64,000 nt of DNA from Flavobacterium sp. 83 (GTDB taxonomy: Bacteria; Bacteroidota; Bacteroidia; Flavobacteriales; Flavobacteriaceae), in NCBI RefSeq assembly GCF_000744835.1, contig NZ_JQMS01000001.1:2666001-2730000 (forward strand). Direction: 5' to 3'. Positions 40,650 to 48,547 of the stretch are shown here, piece after piece. The position numbers and the translations under genes are program-made. The notes beneath the pieces are model-generated. The model worked only from the letters and a program-made list of their open reading frames with translations. It ran no database searches and was not told the origin of the DNA. Each line of letters opens with the position of its first letter. Positions within the stretch are counted from its first letter, which is position 1.

Positions 40650-41444
40650 TTAAAAATATCGAATCCAATTTACAACCTGCACAATGACAACTTCTTCAAA
40701 AAAAATAAGAAATATGGAAAGTATGACCGCTTGATTAGTTGCTTTTCCTACGCCACGAGTACCTTGAGTGGCAAAAAAACCTTTGTAACAACCTATAATT
40801 CCTATTGTAAATCCATAAACGATAGATTTAGTTAATGATGAAAAAATATCCAGAAAAGAAATATTTGAAAAAGCATTTTTATAAAAAATTTCTAAACTTG
40901 TCATTTCTTCATTGTGAACATTGTAGTACGAACCCAATAGTCCAACAAAACTGCAATACAATGCAAGTATGGGAATAGAAATAGTTGTTGCAATTACCCG
41001 CGTAACCACTAAGTATTTAAAAGGATTAATTGCTGAAACTTCCATCGCTTCAATTTGCTCCGTAACTTTCATGGAACCTAATTCGGCACTAATGCTGGAA
41101 CCTACTTTACCAGCACAAATAAGTGCTGTTACTAATGGCCCTAACGCTCTTACAATGGCAATCCCAATTAAGGAAGGCAGCCACGAAACTGCTCCAAAAG
41201 TTTCCAACGAAGGTCGTGATTGTTTTGTAAAAACTACTCCTACAATAAACCCTGTCAATATTATTAATGAAAGTGATTTTAATCCAATTTCGAAACATTG
41301 ATTAATAATTTCACGCCAATGAAAAGGCAGTGTAAATACTTGTTTAAAAAAACGAATGGTAAATTGATAGCCTTTATGAACGCCTTCTAAATAGGAATCG
41401 ATTCCTTTAGAAAATAAATATTTCTTTGTTTTAAGCGTTTCCAT
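40650..41444 (-). CDS. MlaE-like ABC permease (copy 2)
   Basis: The protein has 264 residues with the MlaE hallmark SAELGSMKVTEQIEAMEVSA followed by INPFKYLVVTRVIATTISIPIL, and GCYKGFFATQGTRGVGKATNQAVI near the C-terminus. It is the first gene of the second mla operon. The upstream region (41520-41575) has a degraded resemblance to the regulon element. Two such operons 5 kb apart with dps and small stress genes between them suggest an ancient duplication. Confidence 0.92.
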   Translation of the reverse strand: METLKTKKYLFSKGIDSYLEGVHKGYQFTIRFFKQVFTLPFHWREIINQCFEIGLKSLSLIILTGFIVGVVFTKQSRPSLETFGAVSWLPSLIGIAIVRALGPLVTALICAGKVGSSISAELGSMKVTEQIEAMEVSAINPFKYLVVTRVIATTISIPILALYCSFVGLLGSYYNVHNEEMTSLEIFYKNAFSNISFLDIFSSLTKSIVYGFTIGIIGCYKGFFATQGTRGVGKATNQAVILSIFLIFFEEVVIVQVVNWIRYF

Positions 41445-41781
41445 TTTGGAGCTTTTCTATGTTGTTACTATGCTATCACTTTATGCTGTTTTTATTTAAA
41501 AAAGATTCACTTCAAATAGGATTGTATCCTTATTTGGTTAACATTATAAATTTACAAAAATAAATTACACAAAGATTGATTTTTAAGAGTATATATTATT
41601 TATAATCAGTATTTTATGTATTTATTTTAAATTTAATACTAATTTAAATAGTAGTTAATTATCGTTTTTATACCGATATTGGTAGGATATAAAAAAGTAC
41701 TTGTTTAGACTTTTTTTGAGGCTGTATGGAATGTTTTTTTCTGAATATCCAATGTATAAATGAAACAATAAATAACAAAAT

Positions 41782-42387
41782 ATGGCCTTATTAGCACTTA
41801 TCCGACACGGAGAATCGATTTATAATTTAGAGAATCGTTTCACAGGAAATCTAGATATAGGACTGACTTCTCAAGGAGAAAAAGAAGCTAGACTTGCAGG
41901 AACCAAGTTAAAGGAATTCAGCTTTTCTTATGCATATACTTCAGTACTGAATAGGGCAGTGGCCTCTTTGAAAATTATCTTAGAAGAAATGCAACAAAAT
42001 ACTATTCCTGTGATTAAGGATAAAGCTCTAAATGAAAGAATGTATGGCAGTTTACAAGGACTTAATAAAGAAGAAGTAGCAAAAAAATACGGAGAGAATC
42101 AGGTGGAAATATGGAGAAGAAGTTATGAAGTTCGCCCTCCAGATGGAGAAAGTTTAGAAGATACCTACAATAGAATTGTACCCTATTATAAACAAGAAAT
42201 AGAGCCAAAGCTAAAATCCGGTAAAAATATTTTGATAGTGGCACATGGCAATAGTCTTAGAGCTTTATTGATGTATTTAGAAAATATTAGCCGGATAGAT
42301 ATAACCAAAATAGATATTCCCACCGGAACACCCCGACTTTATGATTTAGATTCTACTCTAAAGATTAAAAACGTAAAATATCTATAG
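41782..42387 (+). CDS. gpmA: 2,3-bisphosphoglycerate-dependent phosphoglycerate mutase
   Basis: The protein has 201 residues. The histidine-phosphatase motif LIRHGESIYNLENRFTGNLD (His about 9) and the second catalytic His in VAHGNSLRALLMYLE (about 154) are present, with NERMYGSLQGLNKEE and RSYEVRPPDGESLEDTYNR typical of GpmA. It is shorter than the usual 230-250 residues, as in a compact bacterial subgroup. It is convergent with fbaB with nine bases between them. Both are glycolytic. Confidence 0.9.
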   Translation: MALLALIRHGESIYNLENRFTGNLDIGLTSQGEKEARLAGTKLKEFSFSYAYTSVLNRAVASLKIILEEMQQNTIPVIKDKALNERMYGSLQGLNKEEVAKKYGENQVEIWRRSYEVRPPDGESLEDTYNRIVPYYKQEIEPKLKSGKNILIVAHGNSLRALLMYLENISRIDITKIDIPTGTPRLYDLDSTLKIKNVKYL

Positions 42388-42396
42388 ATACAAAGA

Positions 42397-43458
42397 TTAA
42401 GCAATAGATACTTCTTTGGTCAAGTAAATTTCCTGTACGGCGTTTATAAGTTTAACACCTTCGTTAAAGGGGCGCTGAAAAGCTTTTCGACCCATTATCA
42501 TTCCTGCTCCACCGGCACGTTTATTTATTACAGCTGTTTTTATGGCTTCTGCCAAATCCGTATCGCCTTTTGATTCCCCACCGGAGTTAATCATGCTAAT
42601 GCGCCCTGAATAACAATTCATAACCTGATAACGGCATAAATCGATTGGATGATCACTGGCTAATTTGGTATACATTTCAGGATTTGTTTTGGCAAATTTT
42701 ATGGCTGTAAAACCACCATTATTAGTTGGCACTTTTTGTTTGATAATATCTGCCTGAATCGAAACTCCTAAATAATTGGCCTGACCGGTAATATCAGCAG
42801 CCGTATTATAATCAATACCGTTTTTTATAAAACTGTCGTTTCTGGAATAACACCAAAGAATTGTCGCCATTCCTAAATTATGTGCTTCTTCAAAAGCGCT
42901 AGCTATTTCTATGATTTGTCTGTCTGATTCGGCTGAACCAAAATAAACAGTTGCTCCAACAGCAACAGCTCCCATATTCCAAGCATCTCGAACACTTCCA
43001 AACATAATTTGATTGTATTTATTGGGATAAGTCATTAGCTCGTTATGATTCAATTTTACCACAAACGGAATTTTATGTGCATATTTTCTGGATAACATTG
43101 CCAGTCCTCCCATTGTAGAAGCGACAGCATTACAATTAGCTTCGATAGCTAATTTTATAATGTTTTCAGGGTCAAAATAAATGGGATTTGGAGAAAAGGA
43201 ACTTCCAGCTGTATGCTCAATTCCTTGATCTACTGGTAAAATAGAAAGATAGCCCGTATTGCCAAGTCGTCCATGTAGGTATAATTGGTTCAAACTCCGA
43301 AGAGTTTGTGCATTACGATTGCTTTGCAGAAAATTAGTATCAATATGGAAAGGAGTTGGGATGTGAATCTGGTCTTTCGAAATTGTTTTACAAATATGGT
43401 TCAACAAAGAGTCTTTTTCATTGCCTAATAAATTCAATAATTGAGCTATATCTTTCAT
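42397..43458 (-). CDS. fbaB: Class I fructose-bisphosphate aldolase (DhnA/FbaB type)
   Basis: The protein has 353 residues. The TIM-barrel shows LSILPVDQGIEHTAGSSFSPNP near the N-terminus, VVKLNHNELM, GAVAVGATVYFGSAESDRQI, the Schiff-base lysine region (FTAIKFAKTNPE) and the phosphate loop SGGESKGDTDLAEAI, ending GGAGMIMGRKAFQRPFNEG. It makes or cleaves fructose-1,6-bisphosphate without metal. It is 58 bp downstream of the alkene reductase gene on the same strand, possibly cotranscribed. Confidence 0.9.
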   Translation of the reverse strand: MKDIAQLLNLLGNEKDSLLNHICKTISKDQIHIPTPFHIDTNFLQSNRNAQTLRSLNQLYLHGRLGNTGYLSILPVDQGIEHTAGSSFSPNPIYFDPENIIKLAIEANCNAVASTMGGLAMLSRKYAHKIPFVVKLNHNELMTYPNKYNQIMFGSVRDAWNMGAVAVGATVYFGSAESDRQIIEIASAFEEAHNLGMATILWCYSRNDSFIKNGIDYNTAADITGQANYLGVSIQADIIKQKVPTNNGGFTAIKFAKTNPEMYTKLASDHPIDLCRYQVMNCYSGRISMINSGGESKGDTDLAEAIKTAVINKRAGGAGMIMGRKAFQRPFNEGVKLINAVQEIYLTKEVSIA

Positions 43459-43516
43459 TTTAACTTTGAATTGAATGAATTTCTAATACATTTTTTACAA
43501 AAATGCTTATTTTGAT

Positions 43517-44605
43517 TTAACCTTTATAAACGGGATAATCAGTATATCCTTTCTCATCAGCAGTATAAAACAAATCCATATTTAAGTCTTCAGACAAAGG
43601 CCAATTGTTTTTGAATCGTTCCACTAAATCAGGATTATTGATAAACGGGCGTCCAAAAGCGATGAGGTCAGCTAAACCGCTTTCAATTGTAGCTTCAGCT
43701 GATTCTTTGTCAAAACCACCACAAAGAATCAAGGTGTTTTTAAAATTCTTACGTATTAATTTTTTAATTTCTAAAGGTACTGGCGGTGCCCCCATGGCAG
43801 AATGGTCCACAAGATGAATATAGGCAATGTCCAGTTTGTTAAGTTCCTTTGATAGGTAATCGTAAGTAGCATCAATTTCAGGATAATGAGGCATATCACT
43901 GGCTACTCCATAAGGTGATAAACGAATCCCGGTTTTATCTTTACCAATGGCATTTGCAACAGCAGTAACAACTTCAATTACAAAGCGGCATCGGTTTTCA
44001 ATACTTCCACCATAATTATCAGTTCGGATGTTGCTTATTGGTGAAAGAAATTCTTCTAGTAAATAGCCATTGGCCGAATGTAATTCTACGCCATCAAATT
44101 TGGCAAATAAAGCATTTTCTGCAGCGGCAACATATTCTGTTCGGGCATGAAGTATTTCTTGCGCAGTCATTTCTTTTGGAACTACAAAGTCTTGCAAGCC
44201 TTTCAAATCGGTCCACATTTGTCCAGATGCTTTAACTTGAGAAGGAGCAAGGATGTGAGCATCTTTATGCATATTCAATGGGTGACTAATTCTTCCTGAA
44301 TGCATCAATTGAACAATTATTTTTCCTCCGTTTTTATGAACTGCTGTTGTTGTTGTTTTCCAGCCTTCTACTTGAAGTTCACTAAATATTCCCGGGATTC
44401 GGGCATATCCAAGTCCGTTGGGTGATGGCGATGTTCCCTCAGTTATAATTAATCCAGCATTGGAACGTTGCAAATAATATTCCTTCATCAGTTCATTAGG
44501 GATATTCTCAATTGCTCTGCATCGTGTCATAGGTGCCATTACAATGCTATTTTTTAATTCGATGGAACCCACTTTTTTTGGTGCAAATAATTCGTAAGTT
44601 TTCAT
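43517..44605 (-). CDS. Alkene reductase, old yellow enzyme family
   Basis: The protein has 362 residues. FMN/substrate motifs are visible: NSIVMAPMTRCRAIEN (about 20-35), LIITEGTSPSPNGLGY, IIVQLMHSGRISHP, the catalytic FDGVELHSANGYLLEEFLSP, and IAFGRPFINNPDLVERFKNNWPL at the end. It is NAD(P)H-dependent and reduces activated double bonds or nitro groups, as in NemA. It is convergent with nothing and lies 58 bp before fbaB. A 15-bp hairpin is 64 bp upstream of the start. Confidence 0.9.
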   Translation of the reverse strand: MKTYELFAPKKVGSIELKNSIVMAPMTRCRAIENIPNELMKEYYLQRSNAGLIITEGTSPSPNGLGYARIPGIFSELQVEGWKTTTTAVHKNGGKIIVQLMHSGRISHPLNMHKDAHILAPSQVKASGQMWTDLKGLQDFVVPKEMTAQEILHARTEYVAAAENALFAKFDGVELHSANGYLLEEFLSPISNIRTDNYGGSIENRCRFVIEVVTAVANAIGKDKTGIRLSPYGVASDMPHYPEIDATYDYLSKELNKLDIAYIHLVDHSAMGAPPVPLEIKKLIRKNFKNTLILCGGFDKESAEATIESGLADLIAFGRPFINNPDLVERFKNNWPLSEDLNMDLFYTADEKGYTDYPVYKG

Positions 44606-44668
44606 GTTTTTTCTATTGTTAGATTGTTGATATAAAGATAATTATATTTTACGACTTGTTTTTTAATA

Positions 44669-44704
44669 TCCTCTGATTAAATGTGTTTTCATTTAATTAG
44701 AGGA
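44669..44704. repeat. 15-bp inverted repeat upstream of the alkene reductase gene
   Basis: TCCTCTGATTAAATG and CATTTAATTAGAGGA pair with one G-T and enclose a 6-nt loop. On the plus strand a T-rich tract follows, but no plus-strand gene precedes it, so an operator or old terminator are both possible. Confidence 0.6.
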
Positions 44705-45075
44705 TTGTTTTTTTATACTTACAGACTCTTTATTCAATTGTTTTCAAAAAATTAAGTTAGATAACATTCTTTTAAAATATTCTGATTAACGGTTATCAAG
44801 CTCGTGTACCTATTCGTTGGTCATAGACGGAAGATTGGAAAACCTCTATGTTCTTGATGCCGTTACGCCAATCTGGCAAACCAGTAAAGATGTCACCTAA
44901 CAAAATTTAATGAATTCTTTGGGATTATTACTTAATAGACTTGGAAGATCACTAAGAGCATAAGTTTTGGTGTTTCAGATTCCTGAATTCGTAATTCAGA
45001 TAATTTGGTTAATCAAATCGAATTAACATATTATAATAATAGTTTTTATTATTTAAAATAATCACTATTTGATTT
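44705..45075. other. Gap without an intact gene, with a GC-richer island
   Basis: No intact gene is visible. The stretch 44790-44900 is clearly richer in G+C than its flanks. On the minus strand it encodes an open stretch with DIFTGLPDWRNGIKNIEVFQ and, on the plus strand, YQARVPIRWS before a stop. This could be a decayed coding remnant; I cannot name a family. Confidence 0.4.
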
Positions 45076-45405
45076 TTAAGGCTCAATTAGTCCATACATT
45101 GCTTCATATTTCTTCATAATATTCTCTTCGCCAATTGAGGTAAAAAATAATTCTAAACGTTGTATATGTTCTTGTGTAAATTGAAGATGTACTTTAAGAG
45201 CGTCAACTAATTCCTCTGTAGCTGCTTTTTTAATCATTATAGGAATGGAGATTGTTAATGCTTTTTCAGAAAAGTAAATTTCTTTTAGCTCTTCTACAAA
45301 AACATTACGACAATCTTCTTTTATTTCCAGGATAATTTTTTTTGAATTTCCTTTACCTTCTTTTAATGCTGCTTTTTTATCGGTAGTGGCGCTTGTACTT
45401 TTCAT
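45076..45405 (-). CDS. YciE/YciF-type (DUF892) ferritin-like protein, truncated
   Basis: The protein has 109 residues. After a basic N-terminal tail, the conserved start of the DUF892 bundle is present: FVEELKEIYFSEKALTISIP, then LVDALKVHLQFTQEHIQRLE and MKKYEAMYGLIEP. Normal members have about 160-190 residues with two more helices that supply further metal ligands; here the frame stops after the second helix pair and nothing similar follows downstream. It may be a half-size family variant or a truncated gene. Regulon site 8 precedes it. Confidence 0.78.
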   Translation of the reverse strand: MKSTSATTDKKAALKEGKGNSKKIILEIKEDCRNVFVEELKEIYFSEKALTISIPIMIKKAATEELVDALKVHLQFTQEHIQRLELFFTSIGEENIMKKYEAMYGLIEP

Positions 45406-45439
45406 GGTTAATTTTTTTATCTTGTATTTTCTAATACTG

Positions 45440-45505
45440 TAAAGTTGAACCTTAATTCTTTTTGATGGCTTACATAATTAAAAGTATGACTTGTATTTTT
45501 TACAT
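45440..45505 (-). promoter_or_regulatory. Regulon site 8: promoter of the DUF892 gene
   Basis: Minus strand: ATGTAAAAAATACAA, ATTATGTAAG, 21 bp, -7 box CAACTTTA, 35 bp before the ATG. The match in the distal half is weaker than in most sites. Confidence 0.6.
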
Positions 45506-45513
45506 ATTTGCAT

Positions 45514-45620
45514 AAAAAAGGTTGTTAAAAAAATAATTTGCTTTTTTATCACAAATAAACAGCTGCAAACTTGTTGCTTGTGTCATTAATTTGTGTTCAA
45601 ATTATTGTTTTTAACAACCT
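45514..45620 (-). terminator. Long hairpin, probable terminator of the YXWGXW-type gene
   Basis: The arms AGGTTGTTAAAAA.ATAATTTG (45519-45540 with 45598-45620) pair with one bulged base and enclose 57 nt that fold again (CACAA/TTGTG). On the minus strand the structure ends in T6. Confidence 0.65.
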
Positions 45621-45638
45621 CTTGATTAGTGAGTTATT

Positions 45639-45956
45639 CTATCTTCTGCCTTCTTCCCAACGATAACCTCGTTGCGATTTTTGCCAATGCCCTTTTTTAT
45701 GGTTGCGACCATTATTTTGGTTGGTCCAATAACCATCTCTTTGTTGGTACGTTCGGCTATTGCTTCTCCATACCCAACCACCATCAATCCAAATATAATC
45801 AGTGCTTGGGCGTGGGGGTCTATTTACTTCTATATAAGAAGGTTCTTCAGAAACATAACCTGCGGAGCATGCACTAAAAAATAATGCAAATCCAGCTAAT
45901 ACGGTAATAAAAACGAGCTTTTTCATAATATTATTTTTAAATTTATTTTTATTCAC
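45639..45956 (-). CDS. YXWGXW-type small lipoprotein
   Basis: The protein has 105 residues: lipoprotein signal (LAGFALFFSAC, Cys about 30), then a tryptophan-rich domain with VNRPPRPSTDYIWIDGGWVW, YQQRDGYWTNQNNGRNHKKG and HWQKSQRGYRWEEGRR, the pattern of YXWGXW/BcpO-related repeat proteins. An ATG ten codons in (45926) would also give a good signal peptide. The upstream one is kept because it lies 42 bp from the -7 box of regulon site 9, the usual spacing here. Confidence 0.8.
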   Translation of the reverse strand: MNKNKFKNNIMKKLVFITVLAGFALFFSACSAGYVSEEPSYIEVNRPPRPSTDYIWIDGGWVWRSNSRTYQQRDGYWTNQNNGRNHKKGHWQKSQRGYRWEEGRR

Positions 45957-45997
45957 AATTATTTTTTAATTGTTTTAAAGTGCTGATATTCAGAGTT

Positions 45998-46063
45998 CTA
46001 ATTTAGTTATTATTAGTAAAAAAGATATTGTATAATTTTTATAAATAGTTGTAATATTCACTC
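45998..46063 (-). promoter_or_regulatory. Regulon site 9: promoter of the YXWGXW-type gene
   Basis: Minus strand: GAGTGAATATTACAA, ATTATACAAT, 21 bp, -7 box TAAATTAG (one base off consensus). Confidence 0.68.
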
Positions 46064-46115
46064 ATTTCTTTACTCATATTCAATACATTTTAAATCTAAA
46101 AATTAATTACCGCTA

Positions 46116-47510
46116 TTAAGGTTGATGTTTATCTTGCTTATTTTCGGGTTTTTGATTTATTGGTTGCTGTTGTTTGACCTGTTGATCGTTGCGTTGTTGT
46201 TGCGCTTGCTGTTGTTTGACCTGTTGATCGTTGCGTTGTTGTTGCGCTTGCTGTTGTTTGACCTGTTGATCGTTGCGTTGTTGTTTAACTTGTTGATTGT
46301 TAAGTTGTTGTTGTGCTTGCTGTTGTTTGACTTGTTGATCGTTGCGTTGTTGTTGCGCTTGCTGTTGTTTGACTTGTTGATCGTTGCGTTGTTGTTGCGC
46401 TTGCTGTTGTTTAACTTGTTGATCGTTGCGTTGTTGTTGCGCTTGCTGTTGTTTGACTTGTTGGTCGTTGCGTTGTTGTTGTGCTTGCTGCTGATTGATC
46501 TGTTGATCGTTACGTTGTTGTTGCGCTTGCTGTTGTTTAGCCTGTTGATTATTACGTTGTTGTTGCGCTTGCTGTTGTTTGATCTGTTGATTATTACGTT
46601 GTTGTTGCGCTTGCTGCTGCTGCTGCTGCTGCGCTTGTTTGTTATTAGGTTGTTTTGTAGTGGGTTTGGTTGTGTTTTGTGGCTGAGTTTTAGCCTCTCT
46701 TTTTGATATAGGTTTCAGTTCTTTTATATTTGCCACTTTAGACGGAACTGGTCTATGCCCGGTTGCATTGTTTTTTTGGACAATCGGTCTGTATATCTGA
46801 AGTTCCCCTTTGCTTAAGTTTTGACCAGGTTTATTTCGTTCTCTGAGCGTAATTGGTGAAATCGCAGTACCAGTTCTTCTTTGTACTTCAGTTCTATCAG
46901 GTCCAGCATTATACCTTACATTTCTGGATCGATCCTGTTGAATATTATTTATTACTGTCGAATTATAAATAATAGTTGTATTATTTGTTGAATTAACATA
47001 GTAATTATAGATATTCCTTCTTCCAAAATCCCGGTCTCTAACAAATGTCCATTGATTGTAGGGTAAATTATAGTTTCTACCATAGGCAATTTCAATGCTT
47101 ATACCTGGACCTATTGGTGCCCAACCATAATAACCGTTAGCACTTCTCCATGTAACCCATCCCGGACCCCATTCGTAACCAGGAACCCATAACCATCCAT
47201 AATAAGAGTCGTATAACCATCTGCCATAATGAAAAGGTGCCCATCCCCAGGAATAATTTGAAACCCAAGTCCAACCTACATTAGTATATACCCAATAGCC
47301 ATTAGTATTATAGGGACTAAAGTTGTTAGAAACGTCAGGTACCCAAACGTATCCATAATCTCGGTTATTTATCCAATTACCGTAAGGACTTAAATCATCA
47401 TAAAAAACTTGGAAGTTGATTGATATCTGTGCAGATGCTTTTTGTGGTGCTATTAATGTAATTGAATTAACAGCAAGAAATAAAACGAAAATTTTATATG
47501 TTGTTTTCAT
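46116..47510 (-). CDS. DUF6600-like exported protein with Q-rich repeat tail
   Basis: The protein has 464 residues: signal peptide (about 1-27), then a Trp/Tyr/Gly-rich domain (about 30-165) with FYDDLSPYGNWINNRDYGYV, WGWAPFHYGRWLYDSYYGWL and GYYGWAPIGPGI, as in DUF6600 proteins. A basic linker leads to a tail (about 290-455) of about eleven 14-residue units such as QQAQQQRNDQQVKQ. It is probably surface or periplasmic; the polar repetitive tail may be extended and sticky. No regulon site precedes it, but a perfect 27-bp inverted repeat lies 88-154 bp upstream. Confidence 0.8.
   Translation of the reverse strand: MKTTYKIFVLFLAVNSITLIAPQKASAQISINFQVFYDDLSPYGNWINNRDYGYVWVPDVSNNFSPYNTNGYWVYTNVGWTWVSNYSWGWAPFHYGRWLYDSYYGWLWVPGYEWGPGWVTWRSANGYYGWAPIGPGISIEIAYGRNYNLPYNQWTFVRDRDFGRRNIYNYYVNSTNNTTIIYNSTVINNIQQDRSRNVRYNAGPDRTEVQRRTGTAISPITLRERNKPGQNLSKGELQIYRPIVQKNNATGHRPVPSKVANIKELKPISKREAKTQPQNTTKPTTKQPNNKQAQQQQQQQAQQQRNNQQIKQQQAQQQRNNQQAKQQQAQQQRNDQQINQQQAQQQRNDQQVKQQQAQQQRNDQQVKQQQAQQQRNDQQVKQQQAQQQRNDQQVKQQQAQQQLNNQQVKQQRNDQQVKQQQAQQQRNDQQVKQQQAQQQRNDQQVKQQQPINQKPENKQDKHQP
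46163..46640 (-). repeat. 42-bp tandem repeats (coding, Gln-rich)
   Basis: About eleven in-frame copies encode QAQQQRNDQQVKQQ with small changes (RNN, LNN, QIN, QAK); one copy is shortened. Several neighbours are identical at DNA level, so copy number may vary between strains. Confidence 0.92.
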
Positions 47511-47597
47511 AATATTGTTTTTATTTAAAAAAATAAATAAATTAAATTTATAACATATTAAAGATAAGCAATTTAAGTTTTTTAATGAGCGATTTTT

Positions 47598-47664
47598 AAA
47601 TAAAATATTGAAAATTACGCTAAGGAAATTCTATTTTCTTAGCGTAATTTTCAATATTTTATTT
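47598..47664. repeat. Perfect 27-bp inverted repeat
   Basis: Arms 47598-47624 and 47638-47664 (core TTGAAAATTACGCTAAG) are perfectly complementary with a 13-nt loop. The following 47665-47931 holds no recognisable gene or signal. Confidence 0.85.
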
Positions 47665-47931
47665 CTTTAAAAGAAGAGCTCAACTGTCAATTTCCAAATA
47701 AGGGAATCAAATAATCTACTAAATATGTTCAAAAGAAGGGATTACTAAAATATCAAAAAGGAAGTATTGTGCTTGCTTGTAGTTTAGTAAACAAATTAAA
47801 TAAGGATTCAAAATGGGTATAATTTTCATCCAAATTTTGAATTTGATGACAGCATTTTGTTAAGACTATGAGGTTGATATCACTGACGGAATATCTTCCC
47901 CTTTAGTTTGGTGTATTTATTTATACTATTA

Positions 47932-48113
47932 ACCCGTTGGGTGCAATTATTAAAAACGTCAATTCGAGTGTTTTTTGTGTAGTAAAACGGAACAAAAAAT
48001 GTATAGAGAATCGTTTTTAATGAAATTTTGCTTGTTCTCGATACGATTTTCTATCGAAAATCACTCGAACTGACGAAAAATTATCATCAAAAACCTAATT
48101 ACACCCAACGGGT
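47932..48113. repeat. Nested 180-bp inverted-repeat element
   Basis: Outer arms: ACCCGTTGGGTGCAATTA (47932-47949) against 48096-48113, 17 of 18 paired. Middle arms: CGTCAATTCGAGTG (47957-47970) against 48062-48075, 13 of 14 paired. Inner arms: ATAGAGAATCGT (48003-48014) against ACGATTTTCTAT (48042-48053). In reverse complement the segment CGTCAGTTCGAGTG...GTATCGAGAAC matches the inner unit at 14705-14745. Confidence 0.8.
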
Positions 48114-48202
48114 ACCTATTTCTAGAATAATAAGTAGGAAGAGATTGTAATTTATATTTTTAGGGTTGTCAGTTTAAATTCAGTTTATATGGGGTATGGT
48201 AT

Positions 48203-48397
48203 TTATGATTCATCTTTTGTGGTGCGAACTAAGCTAATTCCAGAAACGAAGAATATAATACCAAGAACGCCATAAATGATTAATGATTTGACATCTCTCA
48301 TTTCAGAGGATGCATTTGAAAACAATATTGCAGTGTAAATTAGGCCGCCAATTCCAAGAGCTGTAAGTAATGCTCCAAAGATTCGTTTTAGATTCAT
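48203..48397 (-). CDS. Small two-helix membrane protein
   Basis: The protein has 64 residues: helix one RIFGALLTALGIGGLIYTAILF (about 5-26), a short polar loop SNASSEMRDVKS, and helix two IIYGVLGIIFFVSGISLV (about 40-57), then a charged tail. I recognise no family with certainty. It sits four bases after a 39-residue frame that also looks like a membrane peptide, and both are served by regulon site 10. Confidence 0.7.
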   Translation of the reverse strand: MNLKRIFGALLTALGIGGLIYTAILFSNASSEMRDVKSLIIYGVLGIIFFVSGISLVRTTKDES

Positions 48398-48401
48398 GAT
48401 T

Positions 48402-48521
48402 TTATTTTTTTAAAGTTATTGTTATTTTTAAACTATTTGATATTGCAATTTTTTGAATATAAAAAAAGCCAAAAACTGTAATAGAGACAATTAGTAGAGG
48501 AATGTTTAGGAGAAATAGCAT
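48402..48521 (-). CDS. Possible 39-residue membrane peptide
   Basis: The frame encodes MLFLLNIPLLIVSITVFGFF followed by YIQKIAISNSLKITITLKK: a single hydrophobic helix with a basic tail. Its start is 27 bp from the -7 box of regulon site 10, close to the regulon norm, whereas the 64-residue gene starts 151 bp away. It ends four bases before that gene. The placement is the main argument; there is no family match. Confidence 0.45.
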   Translation of the reverse strand: MLFLLNIPLLIVSITVFGFFYIQKIAISNSLKITITLKK

Positions 48522-48547
48522 AAATAGGGATTGTTAAAATTACTATT

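Noticed and set aside
41520..41575. Possible eleventh regulon site before the second mla operon
   Set aside because: The GTAAT and ATTTATAAT parts have the right spacing, but the TGWGAA box is missing and the -7 candidate CCTATTTG is shifted by one base; too weak to list.
46122..46706. A 194-codon open frame on the plus strand, leucine-rich
   Set aside because: It is the antisense of the Gln-rich 42-bp repeats; the LLLRLLLFDLLIVA pattern is just the complement of CAA-rich codons.
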